Source: Chitinophagales bacterium (GTDB taxonomy: Bacteria; Bacteroidota; Bacteroidia; Chitinophagales; CAIOSU01). From it: a stretch of 64,000 nt of DNA. Under the pieces are notes generated by a model. That model ran no database searches and had not been told where the DNA came from. It saw only the letters and a program-made list of their open reading frames with translations. Made by a program: the position numbers and the translations under genes. Of the stretch, positions 45,033-53,982 are shown in pieces (position 1 is the stretch's first letter; each line of letters begins with the position of its first letter). Location of the stretch: positions 1 to 64,000 of the forward strand of contig JBBDNB010000026.1 of the NCBI GenBank assembly GCA_040877935.1. Reading direction: 5' to 3'.

Positions 45033-46964
45033 TTAATACACCAACACCTTAAAATACCCTGAAGCCTCACTATTGCTGACCCTAATTAAATAGGTGCCGG
45101 CAGCCAGGCCTTCCGTATCAATGCGATGGGTATTTTCATTCACGATTTTGCGACTGATCACTTTTCCGTAAATATCCAGTAAAGCCACTTCCTCCATCAT
45201 TTCTTCAGAGCGGATATTGATCTGCCCATGTGCGGGATTCGGATAAATTTTGATTTTGTTTCTGTCAAAAGCTTCCTCAATGCCCACGCCCTTTTGCAGC
45301 ACCACGACACTACTGCTTTCACCGCTCAGTTCAACGATCGTTTCATCTGCTGTTATGGCCAGGATATTGTCAATATTAATATTCAGGGTAATGGCTCCAT
45401 TTCCTTTGCCCGAAACATCATCCTTGATCACGATGTGTGCGGTACCGATTTGTCCTTGTTGCTGTTGCACGTTCATTTGATCGATGCGGGCAAGGGCAAT
45501 ATCCGTTTTGCCGTTAGCGTGCAAATTTTTGCTAAAAGTGAGCAAATCGCTGCCGGGTGTACCGAGCCAAGAATTGTCAAATGAAAATGAGCTGCTGCTA
45601 TCGACCAGGGCATTATCGTAGTTTACAGAAAATGCCAAGCCATAAAGCGAGGCGATCGGCATGGCCTGTGAGCCACAGATCAACGCTGCGTTGACGGTTT
45701 CCCCGGCCCTGATAGTATCGGGCAAATCCAGGTAAAGCGGAGGATCGGCAACAGCACCCCCGCTGCTGGATTTGTTATGGGACAATCCATAATTCAGGGA
45801 AACCGCCAGGGTATCGGAATAATCGATCAATCCGTCCCCATCGCAGTCTGCATGTTTATAGTTAACATCATTATAAAAAGTATCTATCCAATTTTCCGAT
45901 TCTTGGGCTTCCCAATTTAATGATGCACTTGCTCTAATTTGCCCGGTTGAACCAAAAGCAATACCCAAGCCCAGAACATCAAAATTATTAGCGACACCAT
46001 CATAATTTATATCACCAGGCCAAACACAAGAACATTCACCACCACTAGGGTCTGGAATAGAACATGAACTAGAATCTGATACAGTAATTGTTAAAGTACT
46101 GGCATTAGAATCTATCCGATTTCCACATAAATCAAATATATTTCTTGGTATAATCTGGTAGGTATTATTGGAAGTCAAAGGTGGGTTAAAAACCAGCATT
46201 ACTTGAGATATCAAATCATCAGATTGACAATTTTGAGGAATAGCATCTTCAATTGAAACTGTTGTTCCTCCAACAATCCTGAAATTATAAACTTCTACCA
46301 AATCACAATCGATACGTTCATTGAATGAAACAAGAATACTATCATTTATCTGGCAACCCACTCCTTGAGAAACAGCAACCATTTCTGGTCTTGAGGTATC
46401 TGAAATACTTGCTGTACTCGAAGAAAAATCTAATGTATACCCAACTGTACCGCTTGAAAATTTATCAATAACTAAAAAAAATGTTTCTCCTGCCAATGCA
46501 TTAATTGGAGCTGAAAATGGTGCGGCAGATGGACTTGATGAAAAATTCGAATACCCTGCACGCAGACCCGTAGTATCTTGTGAAACAGCCGAAAAATTAC
46601 ATCTTAAATCTTGTATGACTCCAGAAGCAATCCCATTACAAATAATACCATCATTAGGAGATTGAAAAACAGCAAAATCATAATCAGCTGGGCTATCTGG
46701 TATAATATCAAATAAAAGTTGGCCACTACTTTGAATATCTATTCTAAACCACATAGAATTTGTCTCCCCATTGTCTAAGCATCCTGAATAATTTATTGTA
46801 AGATCATTGACAAAACCTTGCCCAATATTAGGGCTTGAAACATAATATATATCTGAGCAAATAGTTATCGCTCCCTCACAATCTGAGGTGCTTGATTGAG
46901 AATATACCCAATATGGCATTAGGCTTAGGATCGTAATTAACATCAATTTTGAATTCTTTTTCAT
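45033..46964 (-). CDS. Secreted protein with dockerin-like repeat and T9SS sorting domain, paralogue of 40312-42297
   Basis: A 643-residue extracellular protein, paralogous to the 661-residue product at 40312-42297: both have a signal peptide, the YSGCLDNGETNSMW region, an LLFDIIPDSPADYDFAVF strand, the cysteine-rich middle, CVWPGDINYDGVANNFDVLGLGIAFG, then DCDGDGLIDYSD, and a sorting tail (IKIYPNPAHGQINIRS). The tail is clearly different from that of the two downstream genes, so the near-identical CTD repeat is not shared here. Confidence 0.85.
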   Translation of the reverse strand: MKKNSKLMLITILSLMPYWVYSQSSTSDCEGAITICSDIYYVSSPNIGQGFVNDLTINYSGCLDNGETNSMWFRIDIQSSGQLLFDIIPDSPADYDFAVFQSPNDGIICNGIASGVIQDLRCNFSAVSQDTTGLRAGYSNFSSSPSAAPFSAPINALAGETFFLVIDKFSSGTVGYTLDFSSSTASISDTSRPEMVAVSQGVGCQINDSILVSFNERIDCDLVEVYNFRIVGGTTVSIEDAIPQNCQSDDLISQVMLVFNPPLTSNNTYQIIPRNIFDLCGNRIDSNASTLTITVSDSSSCSIPDPSGGECSCVWPGDINYDGVANNFDVLGLGIAFGSTGQIRASASLNWEAQESENWIDTFYNDVNYKHADCDGDGLIDYSDTLAVSLNYGLSHNKSSSGGAVADPPLYLDLPDTIRAGETVNAALICGSQAMPIASLYGLAFSVNYDNALVDSSSSFSFDNSWLGTPGSDLLTFSKNLHANGKTDIALARIDQMNVQQQQGQIGTAHIVIKDDVSGKGNGAITLNINIDNILAITADETIVELSGESSSVVVLQKGVGIEEAFDRNKIKIYPNPAHGQINIRSEEMMEEVALLDIYGKVISRKIVNENTHRIDTEGLAAGTYLIRVSNSEASGYFKVLVY

Positions 46965-47256
46965 AGCACAGTAATTTTATCTATTCGCTTAAAGACTTTT
47001 TCACAGCTATGAAAGTAAATGCTTATTTGCTTAGAAAAAAGCACGTTTTTTGGTACTTTTCGGGTAATAAAATTGAGTTAAATTAGTATTAAATAGTTTA
47101 AATTACTGTAAATCAATGAATTAATAAATTTTTAGAAAACATTTTTTACTTGAAATGAAATTTTTAATGGAACGCAGGTGGAGCAGATGAAAAATGATAT
47201 AAACAAAAATATCTGCGAAAATCCGCTTTATTAGCATCATCAGCGTTCAAACCACC
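46965..47256. other. 292-nt divergent gap before the frameshifted gene
   Basis: AT-rich, no clear gene and no perfect TAnnTTTG box. It separates the minus-strand secreted protein at 45033-46964 from the plus-strand regulator-like pseudogene. Confidence 0.35.
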
Positions 47257-48183
47257 ATGCAGCAAAGCAAACTCATAGTCCACCTCAAAGCATTGTCCCG
47301 GCCGGAACTCAACCGGCTGCGGGATTTTGTGCATTCGCCCTATTACAACAAGCACCCCAAAGTCAGGGCACTGATGGATTTGCTTTTTGAACTTCACCCT
47401 GATTTTAAAGCAGAGCCGCTCGACAGGAAAAAGGTGTTTAAAAAGCTTTTTCCAAAACAGAAGTTTGAGGAACAAAAACTCTCCCACCTGATGAATTACC
47501 TGCTAAAACTGATGGAGCAATTTTTGGCCACAGAAGCTTTTGAAGCAGATGATTTTCTAAGGGAGTACCTCGCTGTGCAGGAATTGAAAACAAAAGTGCC
47601 GGGTAAAATATACGAGCGCAAATTGCAGCAAATGCTTAAAAACCTAGACAAAAATGACCAACACAGTGCCGATTATTTTCTTTATAAAGGCAAGGCCGAA
47701 GCCGAGCTGGATGAGTTTTATATCAACCGGAAAAAGCGAACAAAAGCCAATTTCCTTCAGAAAAAATCCGACAGCTTGGATCATTTCTTTTTGGCCACCA
47801 AGCTACAATACTACTGCGATATGCTCAACCGCAGCAATGTGCTGAATATTGAATACGACTATCCGCTGCTCGATGCACTGTTGCAACTCATAGCTTCCAA
47901 TCAGGAAAAATACCTCGGCATACCGCTTATCAGTATTTATTACCGCATACTCAAAACCCTTTACGAGCCGGATGCAGAGCAGCATTTCAGTGCCTTGAAA
48001 AATAACCTGCTGCAGTTTAGCAGCGAATTTCCCCATCAGGAAGCCAAGGCCATGTACGATTATGCGCAAAATTATTGCATCAAGCGCATCAATCAGGGGG
48101 ATTCCAAATATCTAAGGGAATTGCTTGACCTCTATCAACTGATGCTGGAAAAAGAACTGAAAGGGGCTGTTTCCACCTTCTGA
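47257..48183 (+). pseudogene. N-terminal part of a frameshifted helical-repeat protein
   Basis: Residues 1-308 of an originally about 485-residue protein. The sequence (LSRPELNRLRDFVHSPYYNKHPKVRALMDLLFELHPDF) matches a family of helical proteins common in Saprospira-like Bacteroidota, of unknown function, often beside surface-protein genes. The frame ends at TGA 48181-48183 (AVSTF*). The continuation is read in the next frame from about 48164: the two frames overlap only between a stop at 48158-48160 and 48183, and the GGGG run at 48163-48166 lies inside. One extra G would explain the break. Confidence 0.75.
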
Positions 48184-48196
48184 TTTTAAAAACATT

Positions 48197-48715
48197 GTGA
48201 CCATTGCCTGCCGCCTGAACGAATTTGAATGGACGGAAAGTTTCATTCACCGCTACAAAAACAAGTTGGATGAAAAAATCAGGGAAGATGTGTTCCAATA
48301 TAACCTGGCCGCATTTTATTACGAAAAAAATGATTTCGAGAAAGCCCTGCAATTGCTACACACTGTACAATTTACCGATACCTATTTCGCCCTGGGTGCC
48401 CGCTCTATGCTGATGAAAATCTATTTTGAAATGGAAGAGGACGATGCCCTGGATGCGCATTTTCACGCATTTAAGATTTACCTGCTGCGGAATAAAGTGA
48501 TTTCTGCTTATCAGCGCAAGGTACATTTGAATTTCATTCGCTTTACAAAGCGCTGCTATCAGCTTAGGAATTTGAGCTACACCGATAGAAAAACACAAAT
48601 CCAACAAAAAACCCGAAAGCTTTTAAAGCAAATTCAAAAAACAAAAAATATCACCAATAGAGATTGGTTGGTGAAACAATTAGTTGAGCCAACAAACTTA
48701 GTTAGGGCTTTTTGA
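48197..48715 (+). pseudogene. C-terminal part of the same frameshifted protein
   Basis: Continuation in another frame: after deleting one G from the run at 48163-48166, translation gives KGLFPPSDFKNIVTIACRLN and continues through EWTESFIHRYKNKLDEK to the stop at 48715. The GTG at 48197 is an internal codon of that frame, not a convincing start. Together with 47257-48183 it forms one gene broken by a one-base frameshift, by sequencing error, or possibly by a programmed or phase-variable shift. Confidence 0.75.
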
Positions 48716-48722
48716 GGAAGCC

Positions 48723-50501
48723 CTAGTTAATGATTAACTTATTAATTGAGATGCCGGCAATCGTGTAAACCTCAATCAGATAAATTCCGGCTTTAATATC
48801 CAGGTTTAACTGGTATTTTGAAGTATTAAGTCCTTGAACATTCATTAGCTGCTTTCCACTTATACTGGTTATGCTTACCCTTTGAATGTTTTCTCTACCA
48901 GCATCTATTATGATCTGGTTTTCAGCAGGATTAGGGTAAATGAGCATATTGGCATTCACGCCCTTAGCTTCATTGATATTGACAAAATTAATGTTTGTAC
49001 AGTTAGAAATATTAAAACAAGCATTTTCCTCAACTTCTACCGCATAACTTCCATTTTCCGTAGCAGTGTAGAATTGACCTGTAGCCCCTGCTATAGGGCT
49101 ATTCCCATTATCACAATCAATCCACTGATAGTTTAATCCGGCCGGAGTTGCAGTTAAAGTTGTATTTGAAACACTTACAGATACGGAAGGGGCAACACAA
49201 ACTTTTCTGCATGCAGAAGTATCAGCGCACTGGTCAGACACAATAACTGCATAATTGCCAGTTGCTGAGGGAGTATATGAAGAACTATTGGCTCCAGGAA
49301 TAGGTGAGTTACCGTTATTGCAATCAAGCCATTGATAACTCACATTAGAAGCGTTACTGCTAAGAGTTCCGCTATTAACAGTGACTGAGGTGTCCAAATT
49401 ACATTCAGTATAAAACATTGCTATTCTATTTGCTGGAGTACCATTTGCCTCAGTAAATTCACCCCCAACAATTAGTCGGTCACAATCATCTACAACAAGA
49501 GCTTGAACCGAAGCATTCACCCCCATACCTACAGCCGACCAGGATGAACCATCCCATTTGGCCAAATTGTTCACGAATATACCTCCTGCCATACTAAAAT
49601 CTCCGCCAGCATATAGATTTCCCTGGGAGTCAAAGGCCAGGGCAAAACAATCACCATTCAAACCAGAACCCAAAGCTGACCATGTTGTGCCATTCCATAT
49701 AGCCACATGGTTTGCAGAGACGCTTCCCGCTGTTGTGAAATAGCCTCCTGCATATAAATCACCATTTGAAGAGAAAACAAGTGTTTCAGCACCGCCAGGT
49801 AATCCTCCACCAACAGCCGACCAGGATGAACCATTCCATTTAGCAAAATTATTAACAGCTATTCCATCTGCTTCATCAAAACCTCCACTGGCATATAAAT
49901 CACCATTAGAATCAGTTACTAATGCTGTTATAATCCCTACAGCTCCTCCACCTTGTGAATTACTTCTCGTTAAGCCATCTCCTAATGCAGAAATAGTTTG
50001 AGAATTTGTATTCCATTCAAATACCCCTTCATAAGAAATTATGCCATTGTTAAAAAAAGAATTAGTTGTATGACCAACATAGACACTGGAATTGTGTATT
50101 GCAATTGAATAGGAAGTTATATTTGATCCAATAAGCTTAGACCATATATTTCCATCCCATTTTTGTAATAAATCTGCGCTACTATTATTACCTACGGCAA
50201 ATAAATCTCCTCCTATAGATTTCAAACCGAATATTCTACCTCCTGTACTACCTGCACCAAAAGGCGTTCCAACCTGGATCCAGGTATTACCATTCCATTG
50301 AACAACTTTCTCAGTTAACTGCCCACCAGCAAATAAATCTCCTTGCGCATTTATATGTAAAGAGTAACTGCCATCGTTAAATCCATTCCCAATTTGTTCT
50401 GCTGTCCAATTATTATTTTGCGGAATAGGACACTGAGCTTGTATGGACTTTTTCAAAAATACTCCAGCTAAAGGAAGGAGAATAAAAATTAAATACCTCA
50501 T
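48723..50501 (-). CDS. Secreted repeat protein (delta-60/WNG repeats) with Ig-like domains and T9SS sorting tail
   Basis: A 592-residue surface protein with a signal peptide (about 1-23). Residues about 40-370 are propeller-like repeats of the form AKWNGSSWSAVGGGLPGG, each followed by LYAGGYF. Two Ig-like domains follow (YQWLDCNNGNSPIPGANSSS and YQWIDCDNGNSPIAGATGQF), then the T9SS tail (MLIYPNPAENQIIIDAG). I chose the ATG at 50501 (MRYLIFILLP) over 50513. It converges with the frameshifted gene, with 7 nt between stops. Confidence 0.85.
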   Translation of the reverse strand: MRYLIFILLPLAGVFLKKSIQAQCPIPQNNNWTAEQIGNGFNDGSYSLHINAQGDLFAGGQLTEKVVQWNGNTWIQVGTPFGAGSTGGRIFGLKSIGGDLFAVGNNSSADLLQKWDGNIWSKLIGSNITSYSIAIHNSSVYVGHTTNSFFNNGIISYEGVFEWNTNSQTISALGDGLTRSNSQGGGAVGIITALVTDSNGDLYASGGFDEADGIAVNNFAKWNGSSWSAVGGGLPGGAETLVFSSNGDLYAGGYFTTAGSVSANHVAIWNGTTWSALGSGLNGDCFALAFDSQGNLYAGGDFSMAGGIFVNNLAKWDGSSWSAVGMGVNASVQALVVDDCDRLIVGGEFTEANGTPANRIAMFYTECNLDTSVTVNSGTLSSNASNVSYQWLDCNNGNSPIPGANSSSYTPSATGNYAVIVSDQCADTSACRKVCVAPSVSVSVSNTTLTATPAGLNYQWIDCDNGNSPIAGATGQFYTATENGSYAVEVEENACFNISNCTNINFVNINEAKGVNANMLIYPNPAENQIIIDAGRENIQRVSITSISGKQLMNVQGLNTSKYQLNLDIKAGIYLIEVYTIAGISINKLIIN

Positions 50502-50526
50502 AATTAAATACATTTTAAATTAAACA

Positions 50527-51963
50527 TCACTCTTTAATACACCTACAGGAAGTGCCTTTTTTCTTGTTATGGGTCTGGCTATTTAAAAAATCTCCATTGG
50601 ACCAAAGGTTGTAAGTCTTTGCTTCAGTAGCACTTTCCTCAAAATTGGTAAAAAACATATTGGCATGTCCTTTTCCTGTAAAATGTCCGTCATCTTCCCT
50701 GATTCCGGAAGGCACTGCATTAAAACCGGTGCTGTTCGTTGCACCATCGTTTGGCGCATCCCATAAGCTTCTGCTTTTTAAGGGACCTCCTGTGGGTTCG
50801 TCTATCGATTGCAAATGAGTTTTCAAAGTTTGCCAGTCATCTGGTACTGGAACTCGCCATCCATCCGGGCAAATTCCTTTTAAATGGGTAATGGCAAACC
50901 AATTGTAAAGATTGCCGTAAGTCTGTTGGTTAGATATATCATTTCGATAATAGGCATAAGCTCCGCTATTGGTGCTGATCCACGCCAGAGAATCTGAAAC
51001 ATGATCAATGGGAGAGCCATCTTTATATTTCGTGGTTCTTAAGTTTTCAGCAATCCAGCATTGATTACCAATTCTAACTACCGGATAGGAATTACCATCG
51101 GCATCTGTTATGGTTGAAGGACAAGTGATGCTCTCATCCTCATATGGTATTACTTCATTACGTTGAATACAACCGGGAACATCAAAGCTACTGTTGAAGC
51201 GGGACGCGATAATATTATAGATCGTAGGATCATAATTTTGCAACTGTGCCCGTGTAATTATATCATTGCTATTTCCATCCCCTCCCGGAGGGCCAAAAGG
51301 AAAATGCACCTCATAATAAATCATAACACATTCTGCCAGATATTCCTCTTTATTTGTCATTGCATAGGTATTGTTCCAAAGCCCCTGTGACCTGGCATTA
51401 TTGTAGGCACTGCTTAATTCGCTTTCAAAATCACTATCAAGCAAACGCAATCCTGAAATATCAACCATGTGGACCATTTCATGTACCATGATATTGTGGT
51501 TTGGAGAAGGGTTATCTTCTGCAAAACAAAGCAAGCCAGCAGCAGTTGACGCTCCTGCTCCTGGCATATCCCAATAGACACCTATTTCGGAAACTGTAGT
51601 ATTTATAAATTCCGGTAATTCCTGCGCTGTCTTACCAGGTCCAAAAAGGATATAATACTCCCCTCTTTCGATCAATTTGTTTTTTACTTCATCTAAACCC
51701 GTCAACATAAACTCAATGGTTTCATCGCCCACCCTTAATGCTTGTTCAGGCACGCCATCAGGAGCAATCACCGGTATTCCAGTACAATTGATATATTGCG
51801 TATATAAACTGGCATAATTAGCAGAGGCCGGCATGCTTCTCACAGAACAGCTCATTACTTCATTGTTGTCATTGGTTTGTGGTGCATCGGGGTCTTCAGG
51901 ATCTTTTTCGCAAGCCGATAGAATAATCGAGATGGCGATAATTAAATAATGTAAATGCTTCAT
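50527..51963 (-). CDS. Lipoprotein with HExxH motif and C-terminal FISUMP-type domain
   Basis: A 478-residue protein with a lipoprotein signal (IIAISIILSACEKDP, lipobox Cys at about residue 18), predicted to be anchored in the outer membrane. A zinc-protease-like HExxH is visible at MVHEMVHMVD (about residue 156), followed further on by the glutamate-rich NKEEYLAECVMIYYEV, a plausible third ligand. The C-terminal part (about 295-478) matches the FISUMP/major paralogous domain (VRIGNQCWIAENLRT, YGNLYNWFAI, GICPDGWRVPVPDDW). Protease activity is inferred only. Confidence 0.78.
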   Translation of the reverse strand: MKHLHYLIIAISIILSACEKDPEDPDAPQTNDNNEVMSCSVRSMPASANYASLYTQYINCTGIPVIAPDGVPEQALRVGDETIEFMLTGLDEVKNKLIERGEYYILFGPGKTAQELPEFINTTVSEIGVYWDMPGAGASTAAGLLCFAEDNPSPNHNIMVHEMVHMVDISGLRLLDSDFESELSSAYNNARSQGLWNNTYAMTNKEEYLAECVMIYYEVHFPFGPPGGDGNSNDIITRAQLQNYDPTIYNIIASRFNSSFDVPGCIQRNEVIPYEDESITCPSTITDADGNSYPVVRIGNQCWIAENLRTTKYKDGSPIDHVSDSLAWISTNSGAYAYYRNDISNQQTYGNLYNWFAITHLKGICPDGWRVPVPDDWQTLKTHLQSIDEPTGGPLKSRSLWDAPNDGATNSTGFNAVPSGIREDDGHFTGKGHANMFFTNFEESATEAKTYNLWSNGDFLNSQTHNKKKGTSCRCIKE

Positions 51964-52005
51964 ATTAGATCAGTTTAGTTTTTCAAAACTAATATCCTGG
52001 TGGGG

Positions 52006-53358
52006 TTACTGTGGCGTACCGTAAACCACAAAACTGAAACCCTGGTTGGTATCCGTTCCGCTGCCATTTCTGGTTCTTATCGTTATAGTTGTGCTGTTGG
52101 TTGGGTAGTAATTGATAAAACCATACACATTGGTATCCCACATGGTAGCGTTAAACACAATTGCTCCACTGGCAGGGTTATCAAGCACTAAGGTGTATCT
52201 GCCTGTAGCTGTTCGGGTCATGCTTGCTACACCATAAGAATTACTACCTAGATTCCCAAGGTAATCAGCAAAGCCATAAGCAATTGGAGTAGAGTTTCCA
52301 TAGACTGTTCTTGGTTGTGGGTTAGTGGTGTTTTGCTGAATTTTCACCGCTCCATTTACATCTAGTTTTTCCTGAGGATTACTTATACTAAGGCCAACAT
52401 TTCCACTTTTTAAAATAGTGATTGCATCCTGTCTGCTATTTGAGTTTGCCCCTACTCCTACAGCAAATATTCTATCTGTATTATTTCCCTGTGGAGAATA
52501 TTCAGTGGCATACTGACCAATTACAACCTCATTATTTGAAACTGCGCTGTTGCCTATACCAGCTACAAAAGACTGGGTCCCAGAAGCAACATTATCTCTA
52601 CCCGCAGCAAAAGATTGATTCCCTGAAGCAGTATTCCCTCTATTAATTGAAAAGGATTGGCCTCCGGTAGCATTATTTTGAAAGCCCATAGAAATGGAGT
52701 GGTTGGCCGTGGCATTACAGAATCTTCCAGCAGCAAATGAACCATAGCCAGAAACTGTATCATCTAATCCTACCGCTACTGAAGATCCTCCTGTAACAAC
52801 ATTAGAGCTTGAGCCTAAACTTGATTGTCCATTGACTTCAAACTTATGAAAAGGAGCAGCTGTGCCTATGCCCACATTTCCAGCATTCGTATTGTAAATA
52901 TCATTCCCAAAAAGCGTCCAGGGCGAATTACTTCCCAAAACTACTTTGGCAGTATCAGAATACTTTGCATGCATGGCATAAGGCACACTCATAAATTTGG
53001 TGGTGCCCATATCCTGAAAACCATTACCGGTATTCACTTCTACCTGTAAATAATATTCGTGATTGCTCCAGTCGATAGTCGAAAATAATCCACTCAGAGC
53101 AGTTCCTTCGCCAATTACTACATTTACTAATCCGTAATCATTGGTGGTTTTGCTAAAGCTTTCCTGGTAAACAGTAATTCCTGTAGGCAGATCTTCTATG
53201 ACAGTAAAGCGCAAATCTGCTGTAGCATTTTGCAAGATTTCACCACTTGCATTTCGAACCACTGCCTGGTAGTTCATTCCTTCAGGGCTTTGTGAAAAAA
53301 GGGTATTGCTCAAGATTAATAGAGCGATGAGTAGGATAGACGACAAGAAGTTTTTCAT
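52006..53358 (-). CDS. Tail-fibre-like secreted protein with YadA-head-type repeats
   Basis: A 450-residue protein with a signal peptide (about 1-22). The N-terminal domain (SPEGMNYQAVVRNASGEILQ...FMSVPYAMHAKYSDTA) is shared with the gene at 53983-55323. A central region (about 190-290) repeats the YadA-head-like pattern GxxSxAxGxxNxA (SFAAGRDNVASGTQSFVAGI). There is no T9SS sorting tail and no S74 domain, so anchoring or export differ from its neighbours; it may depend on another export route. Confidence 0.78.
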   Translation of the reverse strand: MKNFLSSILLIALLILSNTLFSQSPEGMNYQAVVRNASGEILQNATADLRFTVIEDLPTGITVYQESFSKTTNDYGLVNVVIGEGTALSGLFSTIDWSNHEYYLQVEVNTGNGFQDMGTTKFMSVPYAMHAKYSDTAKVVLGSNSPWTLFGNDIYNTNAGNVGIGTAAPFHKFEVNGQSSLGSSSNVVTGGSSVAVGLDDTVSGYGSFAAGRFCNATANHSISMGFQNNATGGQSFSINRGNTASGNQSFAAGRDNVASGTQSFVAGIGNSAVSNNEVVIGQYATEYSPQGNNTDRIFAVGVGANSNSRQDAITILKSGNVGLSISNPQEKLDVNGAVKIQQNTTNPQPRTVYGNSTPIAYGFADYLGNLGSNSYGVASMTRTATGRYTLVLDNPASGAIVFNATMWDTNVYGFINYYPTNSTTITIRTRNGSGTDTNQGFSFVVYGTPQ

Positions 53359-53408
53359 GATATTTTTATTTGGTTTTTAAAACATTGTATGATTGCTAAA
53401 TAAATTTA

Positions 53409-53909
53409 TTAGTCGATTTTCTGAATCTTAATCGTTTTTGAAAACTGTCCCTTTTCATCGTCTATGCGAATGAAGTAGTTGCCTGCCGCATAAGCCGAAA
53501 GGTCAATCTGCTGGCGACTATTGCCCAAAACAGTGATGTTTGATTTTGCTACTGGGTATTGTTTTCCCATTACATCAATTAAGCTGATTTGTAGTTCCAA
53601 CTCTTTGTCCGCATTGAAATCCAGAATCACCATATTGGCCGTTGGGTTGGGATAGGCCTGCATGGAGAAACCAAACTCAGGTTCTTCAATGCCAACCGTA
53701 TTGTCAGAAGCGGGTTGTTGAAAACCTTGCGTAAGAATAACTGAAGCTGATGTGCCTGTTGCAATAACTGTTTCCCCAATAGTGGAAGAAACTTGCAAAT
53801 TGGCTGTTTCAGAATAGCTTCCACTGGATGCGATTACCTGTCTTTCCAGGCTTTGGGCAAATAATGCTACTGGTAAAAGAGCAATGAGTATTACTGTTAT
53901 GTTTTTCAT
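53409..53909 (-). CDS. Small secreted protein with T9SS sorting domain
   Basis: A 166-residue protein: signal peptide (MKNITVILIALLPVALFAQ), a short N-terminal module (RQVIASSGSYSETANLQVSSTIGETVIATG) and a T9SS sorting tail (MQAYPNPTANMVILDFN...DLSAYAAGNYFIRIDDEKGQ). The chosen ATG is 53909, because the longer in-frame start at 54029 lies inside the next gene upstream and lacks a signal. It is sandwiched between the two tail-fibre-like genes. Confidence 0.8.
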   Translation of the reverse strand: MKNITVILIALLPVALFAQSLERQVIASSGSYSETANLQVSSTIGETVIATGTSASVILTQGFQQPASDNTVGIEEPEFGFSMQAYPNPTANMVILDFNADKELELQISLIDVMGKQYPVAKSNITVLGNSRQQIDLSAYAAGNYFIRIDDEKGQFSKTIKIQKID

Positions 53910-53982
53910 GTTTGGTTTTTTTAAAGTAAGAAAGGCAGAACAAGCTGCATCATTACCGCTTGTTTTGCCTATTGTGAAAAGC

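Noticed and set aside
48704-48724. AGGGCTT/AAGCCCT hairpin at the end of the frameshifted gene, considered as a terminator
   Set aside because: The stem is short and the hairpin is not followed by a T run on either strand, so it is not called as a terminator.
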